A DNA stretch of 64,000 nt, taken from contig CAZTSX010000002.1 of the NCBI GenBank assembly GCA_964616825.1, positions 124,001 to 188,000 of the forward strand, read 5' to 3'. This document shows positions 26,711-37,303 of this stretch, in pieces. Below the pieces are notes generated by a model. That model saw only the letters and a program-made list of their open reading frames with translations, made no database searches and was not told the origin of the DNA. The position numbers and the translations under genes are program-made. Numbering within the stretch: the stretch's first letter is position 1; each line of letters opens with the position of its first letter. The stretch is from QYOJ01 sp964616825. Its GTDB lineage: Bacteria; Bacteroidota; Bacteroidia; Bacteroidales; FEN-979.

Positions 26711-26740
26711 TTGGATATTTGGAATTCTTATCTATTTTTG
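26711..26740 (+). promoter_or_regulatory. Full Bacteroidota promoter (TTGG - 19 bp - TATTTTTG)
   Basis: A -33 TTG at 26711-26713 and a -7 TATTTTTG at 26733-26740 with a 19-base gap, the best complete match in the window. It lies 58 bases before ATG 26799 of the second giant gene. Confidence 0.65.
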
Positions 26741-26798
26741 TAGCAGGACATGATATATGTCTTATACAATTCATCTAATTTTAACCAAATAAATCATT

Positions 26799-29700
26799 AT
26801 GAAACAAATGCTTACAGGAAAATTACGCATGGGATGGCTAGTCGTAGCTATTTTCATGCTTGCAGGGATGATGACATTTGCACAGAGTGTACCTGAGTTG
26901 ATCTATTACAAATTCGACGAATCAGGTGCTACTGTGACCAATGATGCATCAGCTCCTGTTGGAACAAATCCTGCTCCAATTCTGGGACTATCCCAGGGAG
27001 GTACCGGCCAGTTTGGCGGAGCTCTACTTGGAGTTGGAGGATCTTCTTCAACCAACTACGTGAACACAGGTTGGGGAGCAAACCTGCCGGGTAACCCGGG
27101 TTGGACAATCTCCATGTGGATGAACGGCATGACCACCACGTTCAGTTATCTTTTTGGGGATAACACAGCTGGCTCATTCCGGAGCTTTATTAACGGAGCT
27201 GCCGGTTCGGGTAACATCATCCTTCGTGGAGGTGGCCTGTCAGACTGCATCATTCCAGGTATAACCGGTGGTCCAGTTGTAGTACACTTCGTCTATACTG
27301 GCACTCAGATTTTGGGTTACAAAAATGGTGTCCTTACTACTACAATTGCTGACCCTGCCATCAACATCAACGGATCTGGTCCGTTCAAGATAGGAGGGTA
27401 CTCTTCCAGTGCAGGAATGCCTGCCGGCTCAGCGATTGATGAGTTCCGGATTTACAACCGGCCCCTGGATGCTGCTGAGATAGCTGCTACCTGGGATCAG
27501 GAGCTTCCGGTAGGCGGTCCCCCCGGTTCAGTCATAACGATCGGTACAGGTACCGGCACCTATGGCATTCCGTATTATACCTTTTATCAAGACGCCAGGT
27601 CTCTGATGATCTATGATGCTGCTGATATTATTGCAGCGGGTGGTTCATATGGTGAGTTCAGCACGATTGCATTTGATGTGTCATCTGCTCAGTCTCAAAC
27701 GATGAACGGGTTTAACATCTTAATGAAGAACACGAGTACTCTTCTTCCTTCATCATTCGAAACCGGGATGACCACAGTCTATAGTGGCTCTTATTCTGTT
27801 CCCGGAACAGGCTGGCAAACGATTAACCTCCAGACACCGTTTTTATGGGATGGAGTCAGTAATCTGGCTGTAGAGGTCTGTTTCGACAATACATCGTATA
27901 CGAGTAGCTCTTATGTGCGCTATACGTTTACCAACCCGAGGCAGGTTTACCACCGTCACTACGACTATAGCACCGGTTGTTCAATAACCTCTGGTTTAAA
28001 TTACTATTACCTTCCTAACGTGCAGTTTACCTTTACACCGATAGATCCGGTGGCATTTCTGGAAGGGCTTGTGTATAACTTTGACACAGGCGAACCGATT
28101 GTAGGCGCCAAAGTCGAAGCAGGCGGAGAGACCACATACTCCGTAGCCGGCGGTCTCTACTTACTGGAACTGCCAGCCGGGACACATGATGTTACGGTAA
28201 CGAAAGCCGGTTTTGATGATTTCACCGCCGGACCCTTTGTATTTAATCTGTGGGAGACTGTCGTATTGGATGTTCCGTTGCTTCGTGGAACATATCCTCC
28301 ATGGGGTGTTGTAGCTGCCCTGAATGCACCTGAGACAGCTGTGGATATCAGCTGGATGACTCCACAAGGTTGGATGGAGATTCGTTATGACGATGGCATT
28401 TGTGATAACTTCACTGTATGGGCCGCAGGCGGTAACGGGAATGCAGTAAAATTCACACCTGTTGGATACCCTGCTGATGTTTTTGGAGGTAGCGTTCATA
28501 TTGGAACGGAAGCCGAATATCCTCCGGGCTCCGACCCGCTTCAACCGTTCGGGATGGTTATTTATGATGACAGTGGCCCTGGTGGAACGCCCGGACAAGC
28601 GATTAGCGATACGATCGAAGTCACACCAACTGATTTTGGTTGGATTGAATTTTCTTTCTCGGGCATCACTATTCCTAGCGGCAATTTCTACATAGTGATG
28701 ATCCAGGGCGGCAACGCGCCTGATGCAGCAGGTATCTGTATCGATGAGGATGATCCACAACTGCGCAGTTACTCCCAACACATGGGCGGACCGTGGCTCC
28801 CGGCTTCGGGCAATTTCATGCTGCGTGCAATCGTATGGGGCCAGGGCGGACCGCTGATGCTGGATGCTCTTGGCGACAACACACCTATCACAGCTTCAGA
28901 AATTGATGGCGCTATTTACAGCCACCAACCGGAGACGGTAACAGGTGTTGAAGGCCAGGGATGGTTTGCGAATTTTGAGTGGTCCACATTCAATCCGAGC
29001 AATACCCCACAGCCTTATATCAGTGGCACCAATCCTAATCAGGAAGTTGTTGATGAAGCTGATGGCGGTACCAGTGTCGACTTTGCCGGTTCATCGATTC
29101 CGTTGAGCACATCAGAAGCTGTATTGTATGACAATGGCCCGCTGGTAAACAGCCCGGGTACAGGTTCAGGCGGCGCTGATGAGAGTATCGTGGAGTCTCC
29201 ATTGACCACTTATGGTTTTGGCTTCCAGAATGCATCCGATATCCACGTTGCCGATGACTTTACCGTTACAGGCGCCGGCTGGAATATAACCTCCATGGAG
29301 TTCTTCGGATATCAGACCGGTTCTCCAACAACCTCTTCATTTACCGGGATCTTTGTCGCGATATGGGACGGTGAGCCTGGCCTTGCCGGTTCAAGCGTGG
29401 TCTGGGGAGACCAGACTACGAATCTGCTTGCCACTACAACGTGGTCGAACATCTATCGCAACAACAACGGTCCTGGCGGAAGTACCAACCGTCCGGTCAT
29501 GCAGATTGTTGCTTCGACACCCGGACTGTCACTTACCCCTGGTTCTTACTGGGTAGAGTGGTCAGCCACCGGTTCACTGGGTTCAGGCCCCTGGGCTCCG
29601 CCGATTACTATCACCGGCCAGCCAACGACAGGGAATGCTGTACAGTTATATCTGGGCGCCTGGAGCCCGCTCATGAGTGGAACGACTTATGCTCAGGGAA

Positions 29701-32700
29701 TGCCTTTCATCGTGAACGGTATTCAGATGAGCCCTCCCGGTGATATTGATTACCAGGTATGGCGTCTGCTGCAAGGTGACGAAGGCAACCCAGGAACATG
29801 GACTTCGATTGGCACAACCAGCAATACATACATTACCGATAACAGCTGGCCGTCGCTTCCATGTAATCCTTATCGCTGGGCAGTGAAAGCTATCTATCCG
29901 GGTAACCGGGTTAGTACTGAAGCCTTCTCAAACGGTTTAGGCAAGTGCTGGACAGCTGATGTAACAGTAAATGTATATCTCTCATGCGATTCCAGTCAGG
30001 TTGAAGGAACAGTGGTCGATTTATTAAATCTCGATTACGACTCTACCTATTCGGCTACACTTCCAGCTTCCGGAACTGTAGATTTCGCTGACGTTTATCT
30101 GGGGAATTATTTGCTGACGGTTTCACAAAATGGATACGAAACGCATACGTCCAATCACCTTATCATGTCTGATATGGTGATCGATGTGAACTTACTGCAG
30201 CTTCGGATTCCTCCAACAGATATGTTTGTCGATGACAAAAGCCTGTTTTCCACCTGGAGACCTCCAAGTCCGTTAGTAACGGTCTTTGATGAGAATTTCA
30301 GTGGAGGCTTTACACCAAATGGATGGACTGCTCAAGCAAACTGGTCCGTTAATAGTTCCTTTGGGAATCCTGCTCCATCGGCACAATTCTCATGGTATCC
30401 CACACAAACTAATTATGAGTTAGCGTTGACAAGTAAAGTGTTCACAGGACCGGGAGCACCTGACTTCAACCTGAGTTACGACATTAACCTGAATAATTTC
30501 TCAGCGAGTGGAGCAGAACATATGACCATTCAAATCAACGGTGGTAGCGGTTGGGTTACCCTGGCAGACTGGGCTAACACTGCCAACATTCCATGGACTA
30601 CCGATGTAGTCAATATCGGAGCTTATACCAACGCAACATTCCAGATTCGGTTTCTTGCCAATGGTGCGGATAGCTGGGACATCAATTACTGGTATATCGA
30701 TAATGTACAACTCATTGCAGTAGTACCGGATCCAACAGATTGTGTCCTTGCCTATAACGTATACCTCGACAATGTTCTCAGTGGGGTTACACAGGATACG
30801 TTCTATCTTATTCCGGGAACCCATGTAAATTATGGCCAGGACTATGAGGCATGTGTGAAAGCGGTTTACGGAAGCGGATATTCTGATGGATCTTGTTTTG
30901 ACTTTACATCCGGATTCCTATGGCCGCCACTTAACCTGGAAGTTGAAGCTGTTGAGTGTGCCGCTTACCTTACATGGGAACAACCACAAATTGGAGTTCG
31001 CGTAGATGTTCCTAGATTTCAAGGTACAATTGAAAAGAGTAGTATTCTTCCAAGTGCAGGACCCGCACCGATTGACCCCTCAGATATCAAACTGACACAG
31101 AATAACAGTGATCCGAATTCCGATTCAAGAGGTTCTATTGTCTTTGGATTTGAAGCAATCAATGATATTTTTATTGATTTTGATGTGGATGACTTGCCAG
31201 CATTTACTACCATTGGACCAACCGCCACTCCGAACTTCGTTGGCGGATTAGCTTTCCCGATGAATGAAACAGCATTTGCCTATGGCGTTGTTTATGGCTC
31301 CACAAACCTCTACTCGTGTGAACGTGCAACGGGAATCTCAACCCTCGTTGGCAACTATGGTGGGGCTGGCTTTAATGACTTCACCATAGATCCGACTACA
31401 GGTACCTATTATGGAACCGACGGATCGAATCTTTGGAGTGTTGATCCAAGTGGTCCGAGTTCAATTAATATCGGACCTCACGGCGGCGCTGCTAACTTGA
31501 TGATTGGTCTTGCTTGTGATGCCAATGGAGACCTGTGGGCATATGATATCGGAAACGATCAATTCTATTCTATTGATAAAACAACAGGCTTAGCCACTAC
31601 AATCGGATCCATTGGTTTCAATGCCAACTATGCTCAGAGTATGTTTTACGATCCGGCAACAAGCACCGTTACAATGGCTGCCTTTAACCTTAGTAATTTC
31701 GATGCAGAAATCAGAGCGGTTGATGTTACTACAGGTAATACTACGATCCTGAGTTCATTGTATTATCATGAGATTACCGCATCAGCACATCCTATTGTAG
31801 GTGGTGGTGGCGCTCCTCCGGGACTGCTTGGATACAATGTTTATCGTGATGGCAATTTCATAGCCCTGGTTACAGACGGGGATACAACATGGTATTACGA
31901 CTTTGATGTTGATCCTGGCACACACCAGTATGGTGTAACCGCATACTATGATTTGACGCCTTATGGCTTCCCGGGAGAGTTCGATGAGTCACTTATCGAA
32001 GGCCCTGTTGAGCACGTAGTTATTTGTGGTCGCGACCTGCCATTCTGTGAGACCTGGGATCAAGCCAGTTTTGCTTACAATGATTGGACGTTTGCACCTG
32101 ATCAAGGCAACTGGGAAATAACTACAGCCGTAGGATTACCTGCTCCGGCTGCTGACTTTAACTGGGTACCGATTCTTATAGACTATGAGTACTCACTCGA
32201 GAGCCCGATTCTGAATGCAGGTCCGTGGAACTGTGCTTCTATTTGGTTAGACTTTGACTGGAAGCTGGTTGATCGGAATGCCACTGGCATCGAAATGCTG
32301 ATAGTTGAAGTTTTATGGGGCGGTATGTGGCACGAAGTACTTGAAGTAGCCAACAACGGTTCTGTTGACTGGACCTTTGAGCACATCGACATCACAGATG
32401 CCGGGGGCAAAGCCCTCAAGGTACGCTTTACTGCTCTTGGCGAAAACAGCGAAGACATCCTTCACTGGTATGTAGATAACATCTGCGTATATGGTATATG
32501 TAACCCTCCTGTTGATCTGACCTTAGTTGATCTGTATGCGTTCGACGTTTTCCTCGAGTGGACCGCTCCTACATGTACCAGTGGCGGTGGCGGAGTTGTC
32601 ATGGACTTCATCTTTGACGATGGCACAGCTGAGAATGGCTGGGCGATCAATCCGGGCTTCCTCGCCTGGTTAGGAAATGAGTTCCCGATCGATCCCAGTT

Positions 32701-33692
32701 TCAGCGGAGTGATTACATCAGTCGACGTATGGTTTGGTTTTGGTTCTGGAGCTTCTCCGGGCCTTACCATGGATTTCTTCGATGGTAGCCAAACCTTGGT
32801 TGGTTCTTCACCTGTCTTTACTTCACCTCATGAAGATTGGCTAAATATCCCGATCAATAATGTTCCTTTCTCCGGATTGTTCTACGCGATGGTGAAATGG
32901 GATATGGTAGGAGGAAGTAACTACCTTGGATACGACGAGAATGGTCCATTTGCACCCCAAAACCTTGAGTGGTATACTGACGGTACTGTATGGGATAAAC
33001 TTACCAATTTAGCTGGAGCGCCTCCGGGAGTATTCCTGATTCGTGCTACAGCTTTAGTAGGTGGAGACATGCAGGAAGTTCTTCTAATTCCTGGCTCAGA
33101 GCCGATTGCCATGAATAATACAATACCTGACGGTATTCTCACACAAAGTGGCCAATCTTTCGATACGAAGAACTACAGGACCATGGGTGTACATCGTGGC
33201 GAAGCTGATACTGCTCAGCTTATGGGCTACAATGTCTATCGTGCATTTGAAGCCGATCCTTTTGAGGTGATCGGCACAACTACCGACACCACATACCATG
33301 ACGTACTGGATCCTACAACACCAATTGGCTCCGAATTTCACTACTATGTAACAACTATTTACAACGATTCGGAAACAAGTGAGTTCTTGTGTGAATCACC
33401 CGGTTCGGATACGATTCCTGTCCTTTGGCCGGCTACTGGCATTGATGATCTTGGTGCCGGTTCGATCACTGTATTCCCGAGTCCGGCAACGGATATTGTT
33501 ACTATTAAGAGTAGCTATACGATCAACGAGATCGAAATAATGAGCTTCCTTGGCCAGCAAGTATACACCCAGCGTGGTGTGGATGCACGGGCAACGAAGG
33601 TTAATGTTTCGAATCTGAGAGCAGGCGTGTACTTTGTGAAGGTAACTACCTCCCAGGGTATTCGTGCTGTGAAGATTACCGTTACTCACTAA
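26799..33692 (+). CDS. Giant secreted LamG/anchor-J multi-domain surface protein with T9SS sorting domain
   Basis: 2297 residues. Signal peptide to about residue 29, then a LamG/concanavalin-like domain (~33-235, ending DEFRIYNRPLDAAEIAATWDQE, the usual LamG end). A beta module (~245-405), a carboxypeptidase-regulatory-like fold (~415-490, YNFDTGEPIVGAKVEAGG), modules shared with the upstream gene, anchor-J/MAM-like domains near 1160 and 1748, and a propeller-like insert (~1465-1665, DFTIDPTTGTYYGTDG) follow. The last ~80 residues (TVFPSPATDIVTIKSS ... GVYFVKVTTSQGIRAVKITVTH) are the T9SS sorting domain. It is likely an adhesin or polymer-binding surface protein. Its own strong promoter and terminator mark it as a single transcription unit. 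Confidence 0.87.
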   Translation: MKQMLTGKLRMGWLVVAIFMLAGMMTFAQSVPELIYYKFDESGATVTNDASAPVGTNPAPILGLSQGGTGQFGGALLGVGGSSSTNYVNTGWGANLPGNPGWTISMWMNGMTTTFSYLFGDNTAGSFRSFINGAAGSGNIILRGGGLSDCIIPGITGGPVVVHFVYTGTQILGYKNGVLTTTIADPAININGSGPFKIGGYSSSAGMPAGSAIDEFRIYNRPLDAAEIAATWDQELPVGGPPGSVITIGTGTGTYGIPYYTFYQDARSLMIYDAADIIAAGGSYGEFSTIAFDVSSAQSQTMNGFNILMKNTSTLLPSSFETGMTTVYSGSYSVPGTGWQTINLQTPFLWDGVSNLAVEVCFDNTSYTSSSYVRYTFTNPRQVYHRHYDYSTGCSITSGLNYYYLPNVQFTFTPIDPVAFLEGLVYNFDTGEPIVGAKVEAGGETTYSVAGGLYLLELPAGTHDVTVTKAGFDDFTAGPFVFNLWETVVLDVPLLRGTYPPWGVVAALNAPETAVDISWMTPQGWMEIRYDDGICDNFTVWAAGGNGNAVKFTPVGYPADVFGGSVHIGTEAEYPPGSDPLQPFGMVIYDDSGPGGTPGQAISDTIEVTPTDFGWIEFSFSGITIPSGNFYIVMIQGGNAPDAAGICIDEDDPQLRSYSQHMGGPWLPASGNFMLRAIVWGQGGPLMLDALGDNTPITASEIDGAIYSHQPETVTGVEGQGWFANFEWSTFNPSNTPQPYISGTNPNQEVVDEADGGTSVDFAGSSIPLSTSEAVLYDNGPLVNSPGTGSGGADESIVESPLTTYGFGFQNASDIHVADDFTVTGAGWNITSMEFFGYQTGSPTTSSFTGIFVAIWDGEPGLAGSSVVWGDQTTNLLATTTWSNIYRNNNGPGGSTNRPVMQIVASTPGLSLTPGSYWVEWSATGSLGSGPWAPPITITGQPTTGNAVQLYLGAWSPLMSGTTYAQGMPFIVNGIQMSPPGDIDYQVWRLLQGDEGNPGTWTSIGTTSNTYITDNSWPSLPCNPYRWAVKAIYPGNRVSTEAFSNGLGKCWTADVTVNVYLSCDSSQVEGTVVDLLNLDYDSTYSATLPASGTVDFADVYLGNYLLTVSQNGYETHTSNHLIMSDMVIDVNLLQLRIPPTDMFVDDKSLFSTWRPPSPLVTVFDENFSGGFTPNGWTAQANWSVNSSFGNPAPSAQFSWYPTQTNYELALTSKVFTGPGAPDFNLSYDINLNNFSASGAEHMTIQINGGSGWVTLADWANTANIPWTTDVVNIGAYTNATFQIRFLANGADSWDINYWYIDNVQLIAVVPDPTDCVLAYNVYLDNVLSGVTQDTFYLIPGTHVNYGQDYEACVKAVYGSGYSDGSCFDFTSGFLWPPLNLEVEAVECAAYLTWEQPQIGVRVDVPRFQGTIEKSSILPSAGPAPIDPSDIKLTQNNSDPNSDSRGSIVFGFEAINDIFIDFDVDDLPAFTTIGPTATPNFVGGLAFPMNETAFAYGVVYGSTNLYSCERATGISTLVGNYGGAGFNDFTIDPTTGTYYGTDGSNLWSVDPSGPSSINIGPHGGAANLMIGLACDANGDLWAYDIGNDQFYSIDKTTGLATTIGSIGFNANYAQSMFYDPATSTVTMAAFNLSNFDAEIRAVDVTTGNTTILSSLYYHEITASAHPIVGGGGAPPGLLGYNVYRDGNFIALVTDGDTTWYYDFDVDPGTHQYGVTAYYDLTPYGFPGEFDESLIEGPVEHVVICGRDLPFCETWDQASFAYNDWTFAPDQGNWEITTAVGLPAPAADFNWVPILIDYEYSLESPILNAGPWNCASIWLDFDWKLVDRNATGIEMLIVEVLWGGMWHEVLEVANNGSVDWTFEHIDITDAGGKALKVRFTALGENSEDILHWYVDNICVYGICNPPVDLTLVDLYAFDVFLEWTAPTCTSGGGGVVMDFIFDDGTAENGWAINPGFLAWLGNEFPIDPSFSGVITSVDVWFGFGSGASPGLTMDFFDGSQTLVGSSPVFTSPHEDWLNIPINNVPFSGLFYAMVKWDMVGGSNYLGYDENGPFAPQNLEWYTDGTVWDKLTNLAGAPPGVFLIRATALVGGDMQEVLLIPGSEPIAMNNTIPDGILTQSGQSFDTKNYRTMGVHRGEADTAQLMGYNVYRAFEADPFEVIGTTTDTTYHDVLDPTTPIGSEFHYYVTTIYNDSETSEFLCESPGSDTIPVLWPATGIDDLGAGSITVFPSPATDIVTIKSSYTINEIEIMSFLGQQVYTQRGVDARATKVNVSNLRAGVYFVKVTTSQGIRAVKITVTH

Positions 33693-33735
33693 CAACCGAA
33701 CAGATGCGATTCATCGCATCTCATAAGGATACAAA

Positions 33736-33766
33736 AGGGGCCCGATTATCGGGCCTCTTTTTTTTT
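33736..33766 (+). terminator. Rho-independent terminator of the giant T9SS gene
   Basis: GGCCCGAT-TATC-type perfect hairpin (GGGCCCGAT / ATCGGGCC) followed by a run of nine T, 44 bases after the stop codon. Confidence 0.88.
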
Positions 33767-33773
33767 ATTTTTG
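33766..33773 (+). promoter_or_regulatory. -7 box TATTTTTG for the lipoprotein gene
   Basis: A consensus TAnnTTTG followed by C, directly after the T-run of the preceding terminator and 47 bases before ATG 33821. Confidence 0.5.
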
Positions 33774-33820
33774 CAATTTAATTGGATTGATATCGTTTTA
33801 CGTCTAAAGAATAATAAGAT

Positions 33821-34351
33821 ATGAAGATACAACGACTAACCCAAGGACTTGTCTTTGCCTTGCTTCTTTCCTTAACAGCTTGTACACCTGCAAAATTCAA
33901 CACCTATATCATTGGCAGGTGGCAACCGCAAAAGATTGGCAATCATGATATTTATCCATCTACTCTGGCGGAAGACACTGAATTGAAGCCCATTTCCTCT
34001 CCTGATAATCAGGCGCTGGATTTGCTCAAACAATCAATCTATGACGCTGGAAAGAAGCAGAAAGGGACGACGATAACCGATATGAAAGCACAGTTTAAAA
34101 AGGCCAATAAAGAAAGTCTGACGACGTATATCTTTACTTCACCCGGAAAGGGAATCCGGGTAATCCCCGGTGGCGAATCAATGGAAATAACCTGGCGGTT
34201 TAAAAATGGGGGAAAACTACTGGTAATAAAGGATCCTGGAATCTCTGATCGGGTGAAACTTGTCATCGAAACCCTTACCATGACAACAATGGTGATTAGG
34301 AACAAATCCAATCTTCTCAAAGGAATAACGGTGACCTATATTAAGCAGTAG
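33821..34351 (+). CDS. Small lipoprotein, lipocalin-like candidate
   Basis: 176 residues. A lipoprotein signal (LVFALLLSLTAC) gives an acylated Cys at residue 21. The mature part begins TPAKFNTYIIGRWQPQKI, and the GxW pattern plus later strands (MEITWRFKNGGKLLVI, MTTMVIRNKSNLLKGITVTYIKQ) resembles the small lipocalin-like domains common in Bacteroidota. A central helix-rich stretch (PDNQALDLLKQSIYDAGKKQKG) is unusual. The family assignment is tentative and no ligand is known. The ABC-F gene follows 38 bp later. Confidence 0.6.
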   Translation: MKIQRLTQGLVFALLLSLTACTPAKFNTYIIGRWQPQKIGNHDIYPSTLAEDTELKPISSPDNQALDLLKQSIYDAGKKQKGTTITDMKAQFKKANKESLTTYIFTSPGKGIRVIPGGESMEITWRFKNGGKLLVIKDPGISDRVKLVIETLTMTTMVIRNKSNLLKGITVTYIKQ

Positions 34352-34389
34352 ATTTTTTCAGAATCCTTTTTACCCTCAGATTCATTGAA

Positions 34390-36339
34390 ATGATCTCCGT
34401 TCAAAATCTCTCTGTTCAATTTGGCGGCGAACCATTGTTCGACCATATCTCCTTTATCATCAATGCGAAGGATAGGATCGGTTTAGTCGGAAAAAATGGA
34501 ACCGGGAAATCAACCCTGTTAAAGATTATTGACAAGCGACATCATCCCGACGAGGGAGAAGTGGTTATCCCAAATAGATGCATCATTGGATACCTCGAAC
34601 AGGAGATGGAGATCCGCAGCGGGAGAACCGTTTACGAAGAGGCGAAGAGTGCTTTCACGGAGGTAGAGTCTCTGCTTACGAAGATTGGGCAGATGGAGGT
34701 GGACCTGGAAAAGAGGAAGGATTTCTCCTCGAAGGAATACCAGCAGCTATTGAAAAAGCATCATGACACGTATGAAAGATACCACCTGATCGGAGGTCAG
34801 TCTGTTGAAGCGGATATTGAGAAAGTCCTCTATGGACTGGGTTTTCTGAAAGCCGACCTTGGCAGACCTCTCTCTCAATTTAGCAGCGGATGGCAAATGC
34901 GTATTGAGATAGCCAAAATTTTGCTTCGGCAGCCAGACCTCATCATGCTCGATGAACCTACCAACCATCTGGATATTGAATCCATTCAGTGGCTGGAAGA
35001 GTTTTTGATCAACTACCGGGGAGCAGTGATCATCGTTTCACACGACAGAGCTTTTTTGGATAACGTAACCAAACGAACGGTTGAGATCACCTTCGGAAAG
35101 ATCTACGATTACCGGGCCAGCTACTCAGAATATATTGTACTGCGTGAGGAACGGATGGAGAGCCAGCAGGCTGCCTTCAACAATCAACAGCGACAAGTTC
35201 GGCAGATCGAGCGGTTCATCGAACGGTTCAGGTATAAGAACACCAAAGCGAAACAGGTTCAGTCGCGCGTAAAGATGCTGGAGAAATTAGACGATGTGGA
35301 GATTGACCTGATTGATGAATCAACGATCCATTTTTCTTTTCCAACCGCACCACATAGCGGGAAAATTGTTATTGAAGCAATCGGTCTGAGCAAGAGCTAT
35401 CCCGGTAAAAAGGTGCTGAAAGAGTTGAATTTCAAGTTAATTAAAGGAGACAGGATTGCATTTGTGGGTCGAAACGGTGAAGGGAAAACAACCCTTTCAA
35501 AGATCCTGGCCGGTGATCTGGACGCTACGGGAAAACTGAAATCAGGACACCAGGTAGTGACTGGCTATTATGCACAGGATCAGGCAGACTATTTGGATCC
35601 AAACAAGACTGTTTTCAAGACTATTGATGACATAGCTGTTGGCGATGTGCGACCCCGGATCCGGACAATCCTGGGAAGCTTCCTTTTCTCAGGAGAAGAT
35701 ACGGAAAAGAAAGTAAAAGTGCTTTCAGGAGGTGAACGATCACGCCTCTCCCTGGCTAAACTTTTGCTAACACCCTGCAACCTGCTGATCCTTGATGAGC
35801 CGACGAACCACCTTGATATGCGGTCGAAAGATATCCTGAAGAATGCACTGTTACAGTTTACCGGAACCCTGATCATCGTTTCGCATGACCGGGATTTTCT
35901 GCAGGGATTGACGAACAGGGTTTTTGAGTTCAAAGATCAGGGTATCAAAGAGTATATCGGAGACATCTATAGTTTCCTCGGGCAAAGACGGTTGCGAACA
36001 CTGGCTCAACTGGAGAAAAACGTGAAGACTGAACAGCCAGGACAACAGGCTGAGCCGGTTTCAACGGGTAAGCAGACATATGAAAAGAAAAAACGGCAGG
36101 AACGGGAGGAGAGAAAACTGAAGACTCAGGTCACCCGGTCTGAAACGAAGATCACAGCGCTTGAGAAAAAAATAAGTCAGAAAGAGGAGATTCTTGGGGA
36201 TCCGGAAAGGTTTTCAGAGATCCTGAATGACAGATCGCTATACCATGAATATGAAATTCTTAAAAAGGAGTTGCAGGAAGAAATGCAACGGTGGGAGATG
36301 TTGCATGAGCAGATGGATGCTAGCTTTCCCGATGAATAA
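34390..36339 (+). CDS. ABC-F family ATPase (ribosome-associated, EttA/Uup-like)
   Basis: 649 residues, with two ABC domains on one chain and no membrane helices. Walker A GKNGTGKST (~35-43) and GRNGEGKTT (~358), signatures LSQFSSGWQMR and LSGGERSRLSLAK, and Walker B LIMLDEPTNHLD and LLILDEPTNHLD. The linker between domains (QRQVRQIERFIERFRYKNTKAKQVQSRVK) is the P-site tRNA interaction motif region, and a C-terminal coiled coil (~545-649) is like that of Uup. The likely role is ATP-dependent rescue or tuning of ribosomes. The last 20 bases overlap the convergent prenyl synthase gene. Confidence 0.92.
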   Translation: MISVQNLSVQFGGEPLFDHISFIINAKDRIGLVGKNGTGKSTLLKIIDKRHHPDEGEVVIPNRCIIGYLEQEMEIRSGRTVYEEAKSAFTEVESLLTKIGQMEVDLEKRKDFSSKEYQQLLKKHHDTYERYHLIGGQSVEADIEKVLYGLGFLKADLGRPLSQFSSGWQMRIEIAKILLRQPDLIMLDEPTNHLDIESIQWLEEFLINYRGAVIIVSHDRAFLDNVTKRTVEITFGKIYDYRASYSEYIVLREERMESQQAAFNNQQRQVRQIERFIERFRYKNTKAKQVQSRVKMLEKLDDVEIDLIDESTIHFSFPTAPHSGKIVIEAIGLSKSYPGKKVLKELNFKLIKGDRIAFVGRNGEGKTTLSKILAGDLDATGKLKSGHQVVTGYYAQDQADYLDPNKTVFKTIDDIAVGDVRPRIRTILGSFLFSGEDTEKKVKVLSGGERSRLSLAKLLLTPCNLLILDEPTNHLDMRSKDILKNALLQFTGTLIIVSHDRDFLQGLTNRVFEFKDQGIKEYIGDIYSFLGQRRLRTLAQLEKNVKTEQPGQQAEPVSTGKQTYEKKKRQEREERKLKTQVTRSETKITALEKKISQKEEILGDPERFSEILNDRSLYHEYEILKKELQEEMQRWEMLHEQMDASFPDE

Positions 36340-37294
36340 TCTCTTTCGACAGCTTTCGTAAACTACTCTTCCGAGACTCTTTTATTCTTACCTGATCAAG
36401 ATAAAATATTGCTTCCTTCAGGTACTCTTCGATAATTTCACGAGTGTGGGTGTCGATCTTCAAAGATCGGTAAATCTCCTGAATCCTGGAGACTTTCTCA
36501 TCTGAAGCTACTTCATTACCATGAATGAGTCTGTTTAGTTCATCCAGGGTGTCGGCTGTGGCCAGTTCAAAAGCTTTCAGGTGGAGAAATGTTTTCTTAT
36601 TGGTGACAATATCCCCGCCGATCTCTTTACCGAACTTGGAAGTTTCACCGAAAGCATCCAACAGGTCATCCTGCAATTGAAAAGCCATTCCGAGATTCTC
36701 CCCGAATTTATAAATATGCTCGGCATCAACCGGATCAGCATAGGCCATGATAGCGCCTACTTTGACACAGCAGGCAATCAACACAGCTGTTTTTAGGCGT
36801 ATCATCATGTAGTAATCTTCCAGGGTAACCACCGGCTTTGTTTCAAATTCCATGTCGTATTGCTGTCCTTCACACACTTTGCGTGCAGTATCATTGAAGG
36901 TAGCCAGAACGTCCGGTAATTTCTCAGAAGATACACGGCAAACATATTCATAGGCCATCACAAACATCGTATCTCCGGAGAGAATGGCAACATTGGTATC
37001 CCACTTCTTATATACTGTTGGAAAACCACGGCGAAGCGGCGCTGCATCCATGATATCATCATGCAGAAGGGTGAAATTGTGAAAGATCTCAACCCCCACG
37101 GCAGGGGGCATGGCTTCATCCGGGTTGCCGCCAAACATCTCACACGATAGCAGTACAAGTAAAGGACGGAGCCGCTTCCCCCCCTGCGACAGGGTGTATT
37201 CAATGGGATCATACAACTCCTGAGGGACACCAAGAAACTTCCCTTTCGGAAACGCTTCCTGAATCTCATTCATCAGCTTTTCAACAGAGCGCAT
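36320..37294 (-). CDS. Polyprenyl (all-trans) diphosphate synthase
   Basis: 324 residues. Both Asp-rich motifs are present: first LLHDDIMDAAPLRRG (DDxxD), second FQLQDDLLDAFGE, plus GGKRLRPLLVLLSC near residue 40. The enzyme chains IPP onto an allylic diphosphate. Before the first DDxxD is HNFTLL, a medium-size pocket, so a C15-C20 or longer product cannot be settled. It lies 9 bp after rmlA and may supply quinone or cell-envelope carrier lipids. Its 3' end overlaps the convergent ABC-F gene by 20 bp. Confidence 0.9.
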   Translation of the reverse strand: MRSVEKLMNEIQEAFPKGKFLGVPQELYDPIEYTLSQGGKRLRPLLVLLSCEMFGGNPDEAMPPAVGVEIFHNFTLLHDDIMDAAPLRRGFPTVYKKWDTNVAILSGDTMFVMAYEYVCRVSSEKLPDVLATFNDTARKVCEGQQYDMEFETKPVVTLEDYYMMIRLKTAVLIACCVKVGAIMAYADPVDAEHIYKFGENLGMAFQLQDDLLDAFGETSKFGKEIGGDIVTNKKTFLHLKAFELATADTLDELNRLIHGNEVASDEKVSRIQEIYRSLKIDTHTREIIEEYLKEAIFYLDQVRIKESRKSSLRKLSKEIIHRES

Positions 37295-37303
37295 GGTGAT
37301 TTA

